From Nephrocerus scutellatus (lineage: Eukaryota > Arthropoda > Insecta > Diptera > Pipunculidae), in assembly GCA_947095585.1 (NCBI GenBank), contig OX352763.1:63645016-63709015 (forward strand): a stretch of DNA of 64,000 bases, written 5' to 3'. This document shows, one piece after another, positions 10,875-21,472 of the stretch. The translations under genes and the position numbers were made by a program. Under the pieces are notes generated by a model. It made no database searches, was not told the origin of the DNA, and saw nothing but the letters and a program-made list of their open reading frames with translations. How positions within the stretch are numbered: position 1 is the stretch's first letter; each line of letters opens with the position of its first letter.

Positions 10875-11917
10875 AATCAAGATTACGTTGTAAAATTATT
10901 GAAGATCCCACTTTGAGTAAAAGACGATGTGGCAGCAATTCAGCCAAATCAAGTGAGTTTAGGAATTCGGGTGTGAAATTAACGACCTCATCGGCGTCTA
11001 CTACAGTACCGATTGACTTGTATTCAGTGACTACGCCTGGTAACATGGCAAATATTTGATTATTTATTTCGTCGACGTCTTCATTCTTAGCAGCAAGAAT
11101 GGCCCTTTCTCGCAAACATTTCAGAATGTGATAATTTTGGGAAACAGCCGGATAGATAGCTCTATCTCAAATCTGCGGCAGACGATAACAAATTACAAAA
11201 ATCGGCTGGTAATTATATCTTGCCAGAAGACTCGACTATTAATCTACTTTCTCCGATCTCCAGTAGTTTGTTTGAGAAAATTTGAGCACTGCCGTCCGTC
11301 AGATTTACTCTCATGTTCTGCTTTACACTTGTCTTTCGTACATGTTTCCACAGAAATGAATGTTTTAAACATGCATGGATTTCATCGGCCGGTGTTGATT
11401 TTGGGATGACGGAAAGAGTTTGACGAAAGTCTCCACAAAGGAGTACCAAAGCTCTTCCCATCAGGTTATCGTTTCTCCTTAGGTCTCTCAGATTGTCGAC
11501 AAGTGCCTCGAGAGCTTTCTGATGAGCCATGGTGCATTCATCCATCCTTCCACCTTCCAATAATGCAATCCATGAAGAGGCGATGGCCAGAATTAAATTT
11601 GTTAAAAATGTTTTTCCTGCTCCCCAAGAAGCATATAAAAAAACCACCTTGTTGTTTCGCTACCTGATCCATGATAATTTGATATGTTTTTTGTTATTTT
11701 GATTTAAAAGTGGCTTCTTTTCCGCAACGTATGCACTTAGCTCTTCGGTGTTGTAGTTCTTTTCATGTATGTAATCTGCGTGAAGTACGACTTGTCGGTC
11801 TCGTTTTGGTGCAGGTAGGCCGAGCTGCAGAAATGTTTTATTGATCATCGACATACATTTGTCCTCAAGGATAATCAAAGCTTTGTTGTAAGTGTCCAGA
11901 CCAAACGTGACTTCCAA
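10875..11917 (-). pseudogene. Helitron PIF1-type helicase (copy 4, longest)
   Basis: Pieces at 11,917-11,660, 11,647-11,213 and 11,115-10,870 make up the helicase from upstream of Walker A to the LINE insertion point. The middle piece opens with SWGAGKTFLTNLI (Walker A, alanine before GKT) and continues with MDECTMAHQKALEAL and ALVLLCGDFRQT (Walker B region). The frames are separated by small indels. The C-terminal motifs V and VI are absent here because the LINE cut the gene; they survive only at 1575-1949. Confidence 0.85.
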
Positions 11918-12479
11918 TGTCGGATTTTCTCTCCGGACTTTGGCAAGTATATCCTCACTTAGGGCGTCCTTATATTTTTCTCATAAAGTATTTGGATTCC
12001 ATGGACTGCATGTAGTCAATTTTGTAGCAAACAAGGGAAGGGAGATCATTTCGGCTTCTCGCCTTCCAGTAAACCCAACTTTTGACAGGCTTCTCTAAAT
12101 GTCTGGCATACTTTTCCATTTACTGTTTTTAGCTCTGCGAAAGATCTTGGTCCTCGAATTGAGTGAAACATGCATTATGTCCAGGAACGGGCTCTCTAAC
12201 TTTTCTTGTTTAGAAAAATTATCTCGATTGACTATGTGTAATATCGAGGTATCTCAGGATACAACAGTCTTTGCGAAAGGATCCTGCTGATAGAGTTGAA
12301 AAGATGCTGTTAATGTTGTGTTTGGTGGCTGATCAACAAGGCTGCACCGGCGCTCTCTGTTGTGAAATAAACTCTCTGATGTCTTTCGTGAATCGTAAAA
12401 CCAAGGATTCGCCAAACTGCTTCGTTGCTACCATCACTTTATCGTTTGCTCTCTCGTTGCTTATGCCAACATAGCTATA
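11918..12479 (-). pseudogene. Helitron protein, degraded linker between Rep and helicase
   Basis: No open minus-strand frame of useful length remains. The stretch has the same sequence as 5346-5907, so it is ordered Helitron sequence in which the reading frame has been lost. Confidence 0.55.
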
Positions 12480-13167
12480 TCAGTACCTTTGTTGACATAC
12501 TTGCACACGTATATACCTAATCCACTTCGCACTGTTACAGTACTCTACGTTAATGTGTGCCTGGAACATTTTTGACAGCAAAGGTGATAATGGGACAACC
12601 CACCTATTATCGATTTCTATTTCTGTATTATTGCCTTTATTTAGTTTCGCCGTGATCCCTCCATCCTCTGGAGCACGCCGTCTATATAAAGGATAACCAT
12701 CATTTCCTGTTTGTGTCTCTTTAAGCAATTTTCTTGGGTATTTTTTGTTACACTTTTCATCCTTCGTACACGGCGAATTGGGATTAAGATTTCCACATGG
12801 TCCATGAATCATGTTTTTCTTAATCACTTCAAAAAGTTCAGGATCTTTTGTTGGGTCAGGCAACTCAGCTGATATAACGTCATCGATTTGTGTGGGTTGA
12901 ATTTTTTCAGCTAACCAAATTAAATTTTGTGAGTGTAGCAGTCCTCGCTTTTGCCATTCAATCGTGTACATCCAGCATCTTGGTAGTCCAAAGACAACTC
13001 TTTGTTTTAATTTCAATTAGTTTCAACTGCTTCTGTTTGAATACTCTCGCAATCAAGTCGTGGCGCTCATTGGATAATTTACCATTGGTAAGCATGAAGG
13101 TGATAAATAAATCTGGTCTTCCGTATGTCCTTACGTACGTCATAGCATCTTGCGTGTATTCGTGCAT
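12480..13167 (-). pseudogene. Helitron Rep nuclease region (copy 4)
   Basis: The same frames occur as in copy 1: TYVRTYGRPDLFITF at the start (13,167-12,958), then IEWQKRGLLHSQ and the TQIDDVISAELPDP segment (13,016-12,480). The glutamine in place of the second HUH histidine and the frameshift before the catalytic-tyrosine segment are shared with copy 1, so they predate the duplication. This copy also lacks about 45 bp near 13,095. Confidence 0.8.
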
Positions 13168-13287
13168 GTGTCTGGTACTGCCGTAAACGTAGTTGGTAGT
13201 ATGACAAAGGAACCAAGGTTTTCAGCAATAACGTCATTTACCACAGTATGAGCATCTCTCAGGTGAATATATTCTTCAACTCTCAGT

Positions 13288-13779
13288 TTACGTTGACTTA
13301 GACGAACTTTCTACTTTTGCATACATATCAACGATGAATTGATGAAACAATTGTCTGCAGTTTAATATGTGGTTCTGTTCATCTCTGTATGCATAGAAAT
13401 CCATCGCTGAAACTTTTTTGCTAGTTGTGTTACCTGTTGGACTGACCTGCCTCAGATTAAAATGATATTCATCTTCACCACGGGGAAAAATCACTGGGTA
13501 CTGGAGACCATCATAAGATCTATGTGTTTCTGAAATGCGCTGCAATCATACGCTTCTTCGTTGAATTACGATATCCCGTTGATCAAACTCATCACCTGAT
13601 ATAACTACCGCGACTTCATCGACCTGAGGAGCATTTAAGCTGCGTTCGTGTTCGCCTGCTGGTCTTCGGTCTGCTCTTATGACAACTTTATATTCATGCG
13701 TTGGCATACGTTCTAATGATGTTTTAAAAATTTTAATCAGATCATTGTGCTCATGAAACATCTTCTGTAAGTTTGACAC
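13288..13779 (-). pseudogene. Helitron Rep protein, N-terminal conserved region
   Basis: Two adjoining frames read LQKMFHEHNDLIKIFKTSLE, ADRRPAGEHERSLNAP, GDEFDQRDIVIQRR, then ISETHRSYDGLQYPVIFPRG. This block precedes the nuclease in insect Helitron proteins. A stop at 13,546 divides it. Confidence 0.85.
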
Positions 13780-14644
13780 TATTGGACGTTTTGTTCCAAA
13801 AATATAGCTACCTCTGGTCAGTTTCCAATAAAATATAATTATAGAAATCTTGGTGGATGATCTGGTAGCGGAAGCAACGATCCCGCCTTATGGTAAATCT
13901 GTCCTTGCATCGTAAATGTTGATGGTAATCCGGTATGATTAATTACTGATCGGACGATGTCATTTGGAAACATGAATTGTATTTTCTCGTGTTACTAAGA
14001 AAATGCTTTGACTCTGACGTGGCACCTGATGCGTAACTCAAAAGTTCTTGTGTTGGTGATTCTAATATATTATAATAGTTATATAAAGAGTTTCACTTTT
14101 CCATTTTTGCAGTAAATACCAGGTGACTCTGATTTAAACTTTCTTGCTTGACAGTAACTACACCATTTTCGTTTTTCCGATGGTAACATTTTCATACTAT
14201 GAGTAGTCTATGTGTGGATCATAGTGAAATCCTTCCAATACTTAGCTCAATTGTTGTGCAGTCCGTGATCGTCTGTGTCTATGCCGCATTTCCTGTACTC
14301 GGGTCCCCCGCTGTTCTATTGTCTCTAAAGCTCTGGATGTAGTAGCTCTTTCTCTCTGATCCTCTAGTCGGGCTTCACGCTGTTTGGTCTCTGAAGCTCT
14401 AGATGTAGTAGCTCTATTTCTCAGATCATCTAGTCGGGCTTCACGCTGTTGTCCGGTCTCTGCAGGTATAGATGTAGTAGTTCTTTCTCTCTGATCCTCT
14501 AGTCGGACTTCACGCTGTTGTCTGGTCTCTGAAGCTCTAGATTTAGTAGCTCTATCTCTCAGATCATCTATTCGGGTTTCACGCTGTTGTCCAGTCTGCG
14601 GGCCTCATGCTGTTGTCCGGTCTCCGAAGCTCTAGCTGTAGTAG
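13780..14644 (-). pseudogene. Helitron N-terminal region with repeated Arg/Glu-rich peptide
   Basis: The minus strand from about 14,640 to 14,280 has roughly five imperfect ~72-bp repeats that read as REARLxDxRxRATTSRA-like peptides in interrupted frames. Such charged repeats sit near the N-terminus of some Helitron proteins. The section at 13,780-14,280 is out of frame. A shortened relative with one to two repeats lies at 60,107-60,480. Confidence 0.6.
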
Positions 14645-14767
14645 TTATCTCGCGCTGCGTCGCAAGTCTTTATTAGTTTTCTCGGGAGTTTCTTGTCTTC
14701 GCTGTTGTTTAATTTGTTTAGCCGTTGCTTGCACTTGGCCAATCCCTTTACGTTTCCTTGGCGGCAT
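14645..14767 (-). pseudogene. Helitron Rep protein start
   Basis: An ATG at 14,767 opens a 40-codon frame starting MPPRKRKGIGQ and ending in a stop directly before the repeat region. A basic MPPRKRK-type start is common in Helitron Rep proteins. The early stop makes this a broken gene. Confidence 0.65.
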
Positions 14768-15329
14768 TTTTACAAAAGGCACACTCTAACTGAACAATGG
14801 AATATATTATAGAAAATAAAATAAATTTATAAACAGCAAAAAAAAAAGGAAATTTATAATTTACTTACCACCGTGTAAAAATATAAACTCTTTACAAACA
14901 CAGAAAAGCATTCAACTTTATTTTAAAATAGTAAAATACACACTCTCAAATAAAGTAAAAAGCACAAAAACTTTATCAATAATTTTTTTATAACATGTAA
15001 ACAGTTATCATTATACAATTTATTTACACTTCAATATAATTGCGTATTGTTGTAGCACACTTGAATTATATTTAAGAACTTTCAATAATTTTACAATAAT
15101 ATCTTCAATATAAGGAAAGGATGAATAAATATGTATGTATACATTATAAGGTAAAAGTAATTAGTACGTAATACATGTTATACATGTTCATGTGACTTGC
15201 AGTGGTACGGATTTTTGAAGTGAAACTACTTTAGCGACGGTAAGGAGAAAATTTAGTAGGGTATCAAAAATAAAATTGTATTACGTTTTTGTGTTCGGAT
15301 TTTCGGATTTTGTGTAACGTTTTTGTGTT
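14768..15329. other. Helitron 5' noncoding DNA
   Basis: This AT-rich stretch has no gene. It matches 60,480-60,960 closely, including a CAGTGGTACGGATTTT segment near 15,202 that recurs at about 60,841 and 21,050. Confidence 0.6.
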
Positions 15330-15960
15330 ATATGATTGAATTATGGGAACTAAGCAATTTTTCAAGCGATTTGTTTAAAAACTGTGGTATGTAGGAGTAA
15401 TATGCGACTACAAGACTTGTTGTTCCTATGGAAATTCTGGGATTTGGTAATTACAGTCTGGAATTTCGGGAACAATGCAATTTTCAAGCGATTTGTATGA
15501 AATTCGGTATGTACGACTAATATGCGATTATAAGACTTGTTCCTATGTAAATTCTGGGATTTGGTAATTAGTGTCTGGAATTTCGGGAACAAAGCAATTT
15601 TCAAGCGATTTTTACGAAATTTGGTATTTAGGACTAATATGCAACTATAAGACTTGTTCATATGGGAATTCTGGGATTTGGTAATCAGAGTCGTGAGTTT
15701 TGGAAACCAAGCCATTTCTCAAGCGATTTGTATGGAACTCGGAATGTTGGACTAATATGCGACTATAGGATTTGTTACTATTGAAATTCTCGGATCTGAC
15801 CAATAGCGTTCGGAGTTTTGGGAACTAAGCCATTTCTCAAGCGATTCGTATGAAACTCTGAATATAGTACTTAGATCCTACAATAAAACTTGGTCCTATG
15901 GAAATTCTGTTCTGGGATCTGGCCAATAGGGTCTGGAATTTTTTGGAACTAAGCCATTTC
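15330..15960. repeat. 118-bp minisatellite in the Helitron 5' region
   Basis: About five units of 117-118 bp, each with AAGCGATTTGTATGAAA, GGACTAATATGCGACTA and TTCTGGGATTTGGTAAT. The right-hand units are diverged. The same array, longer and more regular, occurs at 60,960-62,000. Apparent open frames inside are a by-product of the repeat. Confidence 0.9.
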
Positions 15961-16000
15961 TCATCGTCATCTCATCTCATCTTTAATCGTTTTCCCTTGG

Positions 16001-16008
16001 CAGTAAAT
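16001..16008. repeat. hAT target-site duplication (left)
   Basis: CAGTAAAT is repeated at 20,036-20,043. Eight bp is the size made by hAT transposases. The unfilled site is seen at about 62,074-62,081. Confidence 0.92.
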
Positions 16009-16429
16009 TAGTGTTGGGCGCATTCGAATGATATAATCGATTATTAAAAAATCGCAAGATATCTCGAGATATTGTCCAAAATCATTCGAATAATTTCTTA
16101 TTTCTGTTCTACCGAACTAGCGCGAACGAGATATGGATATGCGCAGCGACGACCGACGAGAGACAAATAACGTCTGAGCGAAAAGAATAACCAGAACAAC
16201 AATAAGCAATGCAAAAGCAACAAGGAAAAACACAAGCAAATGCTTTCTGTATTTATCTGGTATTCGTTCTTCGCTGTTCACCTTAACTCGCACATCATAG
16301 CATGGTTCATGGCCCATGGCGAAGCAATACACACCGATCACCCATGTGCGATCTGATTCTGAGATGTGCTTGGTGCTTGCGCGTACGACCAACGACTGCG
16401 TAGTGCGACCAACAAGCTACAGCGAGAGA

Positions 16430-16630
16430 AAAGAAAACAGAAATAATAATACGAGACCGAGAACTCGAGTGATCATTCGAATGATTTTGTAAAGGAGTAC
16501 TCGATTATCAGTCGAATGATTTTGCAACCTAGCGAGACCGAGTTCTCGAGTGATCATTCGAATGATTTTGCAACCTAGCGAGACCGAGTTCTCGAGTGAT
16601 TATTAAAATGATTTTGCCTCCGAGACCGAG
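16430..16630. repeat. hAT subterminal repeats with ATTCGAATGAT palindrome
   Basis: Three units of roughly 46-78 bp share CGAGACCGAG, TTCTCGAGTGAT and the palindrome ATCATTCGAATGAT. The same palindrome, complete or partial, is near both ends of the element (about 16,021, 16,080, 19,952, 19,979). Confidence 0.8.
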
Positions 16631-16654
16631 TACTTGGATCTGGATGGAATGTTA

Positions 16655-17045
16655 ATGTAAAATGTTAATATCAGCCACATTTATGATTACGATTTTTATG
16701 AAATTTTCAGTGGTTATTATTGAATGGTGGGGGAAGGTTATAGGCTATAGTACACGGAATTTCACCATCACTGGACGGGGGATGTAGATTGTTAATATCA
16801 GCTACATTTATGAACCAATTTTAATGAAATTTTTTAGTGGTTATTACTGAATGGTGGGGGAAGGTTATAGGCTACAGTAACCATTTTTTAACCAAATTTT
16901 ATAGTTATAGGCTATAGTACACCGAATTTCACCATCACTGGACGGGGGATGTAGATTGTTTATATTAGCTACATTTATGAACCAATTTTTATGAAATTTT
17001 CAGTGGTTATTACTGAATGGTGGGGGAAGGTTATAGGCTATAGTA
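16655..17045. repeat. Tandem repeats inside the hAT, set A
   Basis: Three diverged units of about 125-185 bp, each with TTTATGAA, CAGTGGTTATTACTGAATGG, GGTTATAGGCTATAGTAC and CATCACTGGACGGGGG. No coding potential. Confidence 0.8.
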
Positions 17046-17224
17046 CCACCCACCACGCGTTGATAATTGGTAGGCGGGACGCTTGCGGGTAGCAAAGCCT
17101 GGGAAGAGATAATTATTTATGTTTCGTATTTCATTCATATCACGAATACTGTTAGACGTTTTACTCAATTTCAAGTAAAGAGTAAATTAAATGAGATGTA
17201 TGTTAATTCCAAAAATATGAAACG

Positions 17225-17830
17225 TTTTCATTAACCCTTTTTTTAATGCAGCACGCAGCACACAGCAATCAGCAACCGAATTTTTTGCAACTATCTTTTA
17301 CGTATTTCGGTAAGACGCAAAACGTTGTGGCTGTCATTAACCCATTTTTATATAGACCGGTAAAACCCAAAACGTTGTCATTAAGAAATTAACCCTTTTT
17401 TACTTCAGCACACAGGAACAAATTTTTTACCTGACTTTTTTTACGTATCCCAGAAAGACGCAAAACGCTGTGGCTTGTGGCTGTCAATAACCCATTTTTA
17501 TATAGACCGGTAAAACCCAAAACGTTGTCATTAACCCTTTTTTACTTCAGCACACAGGAACAAATTTTTACCTGACTTTTTTTTACGTATCCCAGAAAGA
17601 CGCAAAACGTTGTGGCTTGTGGCTGTCATTAACCCATTTTTATATAGACCGGTAAAACCCAAAATGTTGTCATTAACCCTTTTTTACTTCAGCACACAGG
17701 AACAAATTTTTTACCTGACTTTTTTTACGTATCCCAGTAAGACGCAAAACGTTGTGGCTTATGGCTGTCATTAACCCATTTTTATATAGACCGGTAAAAC
17801 CCAAAACGTTGTCATTAAACCTTTTTACTT
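17225..17830. repeat. Tandem repeats inside the hAT, set B
   Basis: Four to five units of about 130-140 bp, each with CAGCACACAGGAACAAATT, TACGTATCCCAG, AGACGCAAAACG and TATATAGACCGGTAAAACCC. No reading frame. Confidence 0.85.
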
Positions 17831-18062
17831 TTTTCTTTGTATAAAAACAAATAATTTTTTAAAATAAAGTTAGTTCTAAAGTATAATTCATGTGTGTTAC
17901 ATCAAAGGTAAAACGAACATCGGTGATTATAAAAACTTATTTTATTCGTTTTGTACATTTTAAAATTGCAAGAGCCTTAGTTATTTAATTAAATTAAATT
18001 AAATTTTTTTTATCGGAAATTAATTAAATGTTTTGGCAGAAGCAGCAAAAATACCAAAATGA

Positions 18063-18374
18063 AACCTAGTTGCAAGAAATCCGTTGTTTGGAATTTTTTT
18101 CGTGAAAGATGCGGACTCTAAATTCGTAAAATGCAACATTTGCAAGAAGAATTTCAAGTTTTTTGCAAATACCACCATCTTAAAACAGCATCTTGAACGA
18201 ATACATCCTGTGCAATTAAGGAAGGAAATTGATGACATTGTGGAAAACAACGAACTGGACATTCATGTTTCAGACTCAGATCCGAGTACCAGTGGTTTAC
18301 AGTCCCATCATCAACGCATACCATTCACCTCGCCTACTTTAACCGCAGCTATAACGAATGTCGAAAAGAGATAA
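18063..18374 (+). pseudogene. hAT transposase, N-terminal BED zinc finger
   Basis: The plus strand encodes a BED finger, which binds transposon ends. The pattern is VVWNFF, then KCNICKKNF, then LKQHLERIH (C-x2-C ... H-x4-H). The front of the finger is in one frame and the remainder in another. The break lies in the T-run at about 18,093-18,099. An ATG at 18,060 is the likely original start. The frame ends at 18,374 after an acidic, serine-rich stretch. The following 490 bp have no transposase-like reading. Confidence 0.8.
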
Positions 18375-18864
18375 GCTCCAGCTCCAGACACTGATGGCAG
18401 ATCAGAAGTTAGTCAACGAAAGACTAAGCAAATGAGGCTTTATGGAGTAAGAGAAAAATAATTTTCTCAATATAAAAAGGATAAAATCAACAAATGTTTA
18501 TTGAAGATGATAACCATTGACTATCAACCGCTGTCACTGGTGGAAAATTCGAGATTTCTGGTGAAACCTTTGTACAAATTCACACTACTCATGTGCTTTA
18601 CTATTATCTAGAAATGCAATGTTTCTATTTATTTAGTAAAATTTGATTTTTTTTGTCTCAAACACAAGAACCATTTTTTCTTGGTTCACTTTTTTGTGAA
18701 ATTTTCAGTTTTTAATATGATCATTAAGTTGAAAATTTCCAAAAACAAAATCACAAAAAATTGTAATGTTATTAAGTTCCTATTTGTAAAAATACTCTGT
18801 ATATTTTTTATTTTTTCTTTCTTTTTTTGCTTCAGCCTTTATATAAGCCTCCTAACAGGAAAAC

Positions 18865-19732
18865 ATGTCACTTCCACAACTTAAAATAAAGCAAGACATT
18901 GTTACGAGGTGGAAATCGTCGTTAATTATGATAGAAAGGCTATTAGCAATTAAGGATCCTCTTTCGGTTGCAGTTACTGATTTACCAAGAGCTTCAGAAT
19001 TTTTGGTTGCGTCCAAATGGGAATTGATTCACGATTGCATTCCACTTCTAACACCTTTTGACACGCTTACAAAGGAGCTTTCTGGGGAGTATTATCCGAC
19101 CATGGATCTTGTGATACCCTTATTGCGAGGGCTTCAATTAAAAATTAAAAATCGGAGCTGTTTAACACTAACTGGTACCAAGCTTCAAAATGATTTATCA
19201 CAAATAATCATGATACGGTTTGGTACTTTTGAAAGCAACAAAATTGCTTCGAAGACAACCCAGCTGGATCCAAGATTAAAAAAACCAGCTTTAGGAGTAG
19301 AAGAAAATGCAAGAAATACTGAAAGATGGCTTAAAGAGGAACTGAATGGTCTTATTTGTCGGAGTAGAGCTACGCCAACGTCGGAAGCAATGGGTCCATC
19401 GACAAGCACAGTACCAGCACAAAATGATCCTGATTCTCTCTGGTTTCACTTCGACGAGAAGTTGGCTCACACGCAGACAGTCATTTCACCAGAAGTAACG
19501 GCAACGCTGACATTGAGGCAATATTTCGAATTACCTCATCTACCGCAAATCCGCTGGAATTTTGGAAGGAGCATAAAAACTCACTACCCGATTTGTATAA
19601 TCTGTACCTGAAATATTCGGCTTTACCCGCAACGTCTGTGCCATCAGAAAGAGTTTTTTTATAAGGCCAACTGATGAACGACCGCCGAAATCGTTTACTG
19701 GACAAAAATTTGGACAACATTATATTTTTAAA
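18865..19732 (+). pseudogene. hAT transposase, C-terminal half
   Basis: A 248-codon frame starts in the catalytic-domain region with KQDIVTRWKSSLIMIERLL, a well-known hAT block. Later segments include LVASKWELIHDCIPLLTPFD and YYPTMDLVIPLLRGL. After a frameshift near 19,550 the dimerisation region continues in another frame (LYLKYSALPATSVPSERVF at about 19,600-19,655). It then passes a stop near 19,662 and ends with NDRRNRLLDKN. Parts of the RNase H-like core upstream are missing. It cannot make an active protein. Confidence 0.85.
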
Positions 19733-20035
19733 TAGTTATTTTTCCAAATGTGGCCAATATTAAATGTTATTAATAAAAAAAAATTTTCTCATTTTTCTCA
19801 TAATAACTATAATAATAATAATAAAATTGAAATTAATTTAATATTGTTTTTGTTGTAAATAGTTGTTATAATAGTTGAATTTAGTTTAATGTTTTTAGAT
19901 GTTATAAATTTAGAACTTAAAAGTACTTCAAAAAAAAAATTTGCTCTTAGAATCATTCGAATGATAATCGATTATATCCATCATTCGAATACTCAATAAT
20001 CGATTATTGGAATCATTCGATTATCCCCATCACTA

Positions 20036-20043
20036 CAGTAAAT
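20036..20043. repeat. hAT target-site duplication (right)
   Basis: CAGTAAAT, identical to 16,001-16,008. Confidence 0.92.
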
Positions 20044-20964
20044 TAAAATATAAATATAAAAAAATAAAATCGGCCACAACGTCAAAAAAGTTTCACTTCA
20101 ACCGCGCGTAAAAGTTACACGCACTCTTTTTTTTTACACAACTGCACACATTTGGGTTTTACCAGAATATTGTTACGAATTTCAGTCTTTCGAGTGCGTA
20201 AAGGAAAGAAAACACAAGTTTATTAATTTACAAATAACTTAAAAAACAATCATTGAAATTAACACAAATTCACAATTTTATACTGGACAACGTTTAAATG
20301 CACACAAAAACACTTATAATACTTGTACTTTACATTAATTCTCTTTGGGTGTAGCTTTATCACTCTGCAAGAACTTTTACTTGACTTGACTGGTTAAATT
20401 CCATATAACTAATGATTTATTTTTTCCACGTCCGGAGTAAAATTAAAAGACTCAGTCCACTAATTAGTTAAAATATAAATGATTACTTTTTTATGTTTAT
20501 TAAATGATGATGATTAAATGATTATTACATTTTAATGATTTCCAGGATAAAATTAAATATCTTATATTTATTTGATTACGTGCTATGCACCACTTTTGAT
20601 TAAATTTCTTTACAAATTTTTGGATGTGCTGTGCACGCGAGTAACTGAAAAGAGAATACTGCTCAATAACAATTTTGCTTAACTCTTAACCTAACAGAAT
20701 ACCATCAGCGAGCTGCTGATCATGCGAAAAACAATAAAAGTATCAGCCTGCCGCTGATCATGCGAAGAACAATAGAATTGGGTCGCGCCTGGCTTATTTG
20801 CGTATCTGGATAACGAAAAGCTAACGACCAAAGAGTGCAAAACTTAGGGAACGAGAAATGCGTGTGGGCTGTGATTTCAGCGAAAATAAATGATGGTATG
20901 GAAAATAATGATGGTATGATATTTCGACTGTAATTTTTGCTGAAATATCATTTTGGAAACCAGA
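20044..20964. other. Noncoding DNA shared with 62,082-62,919
   Basis: No gene. This matches the right part of the second Helitron fragment up to the bases CCAGA, where the two copies diverge. A TGTTACGAATTTCAG motif at 20,171 resembles the edge of an LTR-like unit at 55,814, so part of this may be an old LTR and not Helitron. I cannot decide. Confidence 0.5.
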
Positions 20965-21063
20965 AATAGTCACGTTGAAGATAACGTGCCTTAACTTATC
21001 CAGTATAAGGTAAAAGTAATTAGAAGGTAATAAAAGTTTATGTGACTTGCAGTGGTACGGATT
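20965..21063. other. Short joining segment
   Basis: The last ~60 bp (about 21,004-21,063) repeat the Helitron segment ending CAGTGGTACGGATTTT. It then meets the truncated LTR of the gypsy array. Confidence 0.5.
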
Positions 21064-21472
21064 TTTTTAATTTAATCCGTTCCGGAGAAAGACTGATAGA
21101 AAACTCGACTCTTCATCACAAGAGTGACTGTCTTTTATACTTAGCCTAACAGTACAATAATAATCTTACATACTTGGTGGTCGCTACACATTCGACGTCA
21201 GCAGATTCGTTTGGGGTTTTAATCATTGAGATATTACTATCCCATTAGTTTTAATGGCGCGAATGCTTTATGATTCGTTCACTTACATAGTCTTACTGAC
21301 TATGCGAATGTTTAGATTTCAACATTGTCGTTGGATAATTAAAGTGACATTCAATGTGCGAATGTTTAGATTCTAACATTGTCATTGGATAGTTAAAGCG
21401 ACATTCAATGTGCGAATGTTTAGATTATAACATTGTCGTTGGATAGTTAAAGCGACATTCAATGTGCGAATG
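21064..21472 (-). repeat. Gypsy array LTR 1 (3' LTR of copy 1, truncated)
   Basis: This matches the other LTRs from CCGTTCCGGAGAAAGACTG onward but lacks their ~80 bp next to the primer site. It includes a TATA-like motif in the minus direction (TATAAAAGACAG, about 21,130). Three 54-bp units (start points 21,304, 21,358, 21,412) occupy the env-proximal part. The exact LTR edge toward env is not clear to me. Confidence 0.7.

Larger units (their letters stand above)
16009..20035 (+). mobile_element. hAT transposon with BED-finger transposase remnants
   Basis: hAT elements move by cut and paste, have short terminal inverted repeats and make 8-bp duplications. The ends here are TAGTGTTGGGC on the left and, inverted, TAGTGATGGGG on the right. 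Both continue into ATTCGAATGAT-like sequence. The 4,027-bp element is flanked by CAGTAAAT twice, and a homologous stretch at 62,036-62,100 lacks it. A BED zinc finger (about 18,063-18,374) and the C-terminal half of the transposase (18,865-19,732) are on the plus strand. The 2-kb left part is noncoding repeats. The transposase centre is missing and frames are broken, so it is non-autonomous. Confidence 0.92.
1379..20964 (-). mobile_element. Helitron, rearranged and split by other elements
   Basis: Helitrons move by rolling-circle replication using a Rep/helicase protein. Read on the minus strand, this copy has a Rep-protein start at 14,767, an N-terminal repeat region, the Rep nuclease (12,480-13,167), a PIF1-type helicase (11,917 down to 10,875, with its last part at 1949-1575), and a 3' end with hairpin and CTAG at 1379. 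The interior was broken by an RTE LINE, then partly duplicated (4326-6956, 8504-8716, 9645-10,180, 10,875 onward). A hAT sits at 16,009-20,035. The 5' end is inferred only from where two copies of the region stop matching (20,964 here, 62,919 in the other copy). The protein has frameshifts and stops throughout and cannot be active. Confidence 0.75.

Noticed and set aside
15362..15715. 117-residue minus-strand open frame with repeated peptide
   Set aside because: It is a reading of the 118-bp minisatellite. The equivalent region at 60,960-62,000 does not keep it open, and no domain is present.
16117..16392. 91-residue minus-strand frame with a strong hydrophobic segment inside the hAT
   Set aside because: Single copy, no recognisable family, no matching frame elsewhere, opposite strand to the transposase. 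Probably chance, though captured host sequence cannot be excluded.
17225..17830. Regular repeats that could suggest a CRISPR-like array
   Set aside because: Units of ~135 bp are contiguous without unique spacers, and the DNA is eukaryotic. They are tandem repeats inside a hAT.
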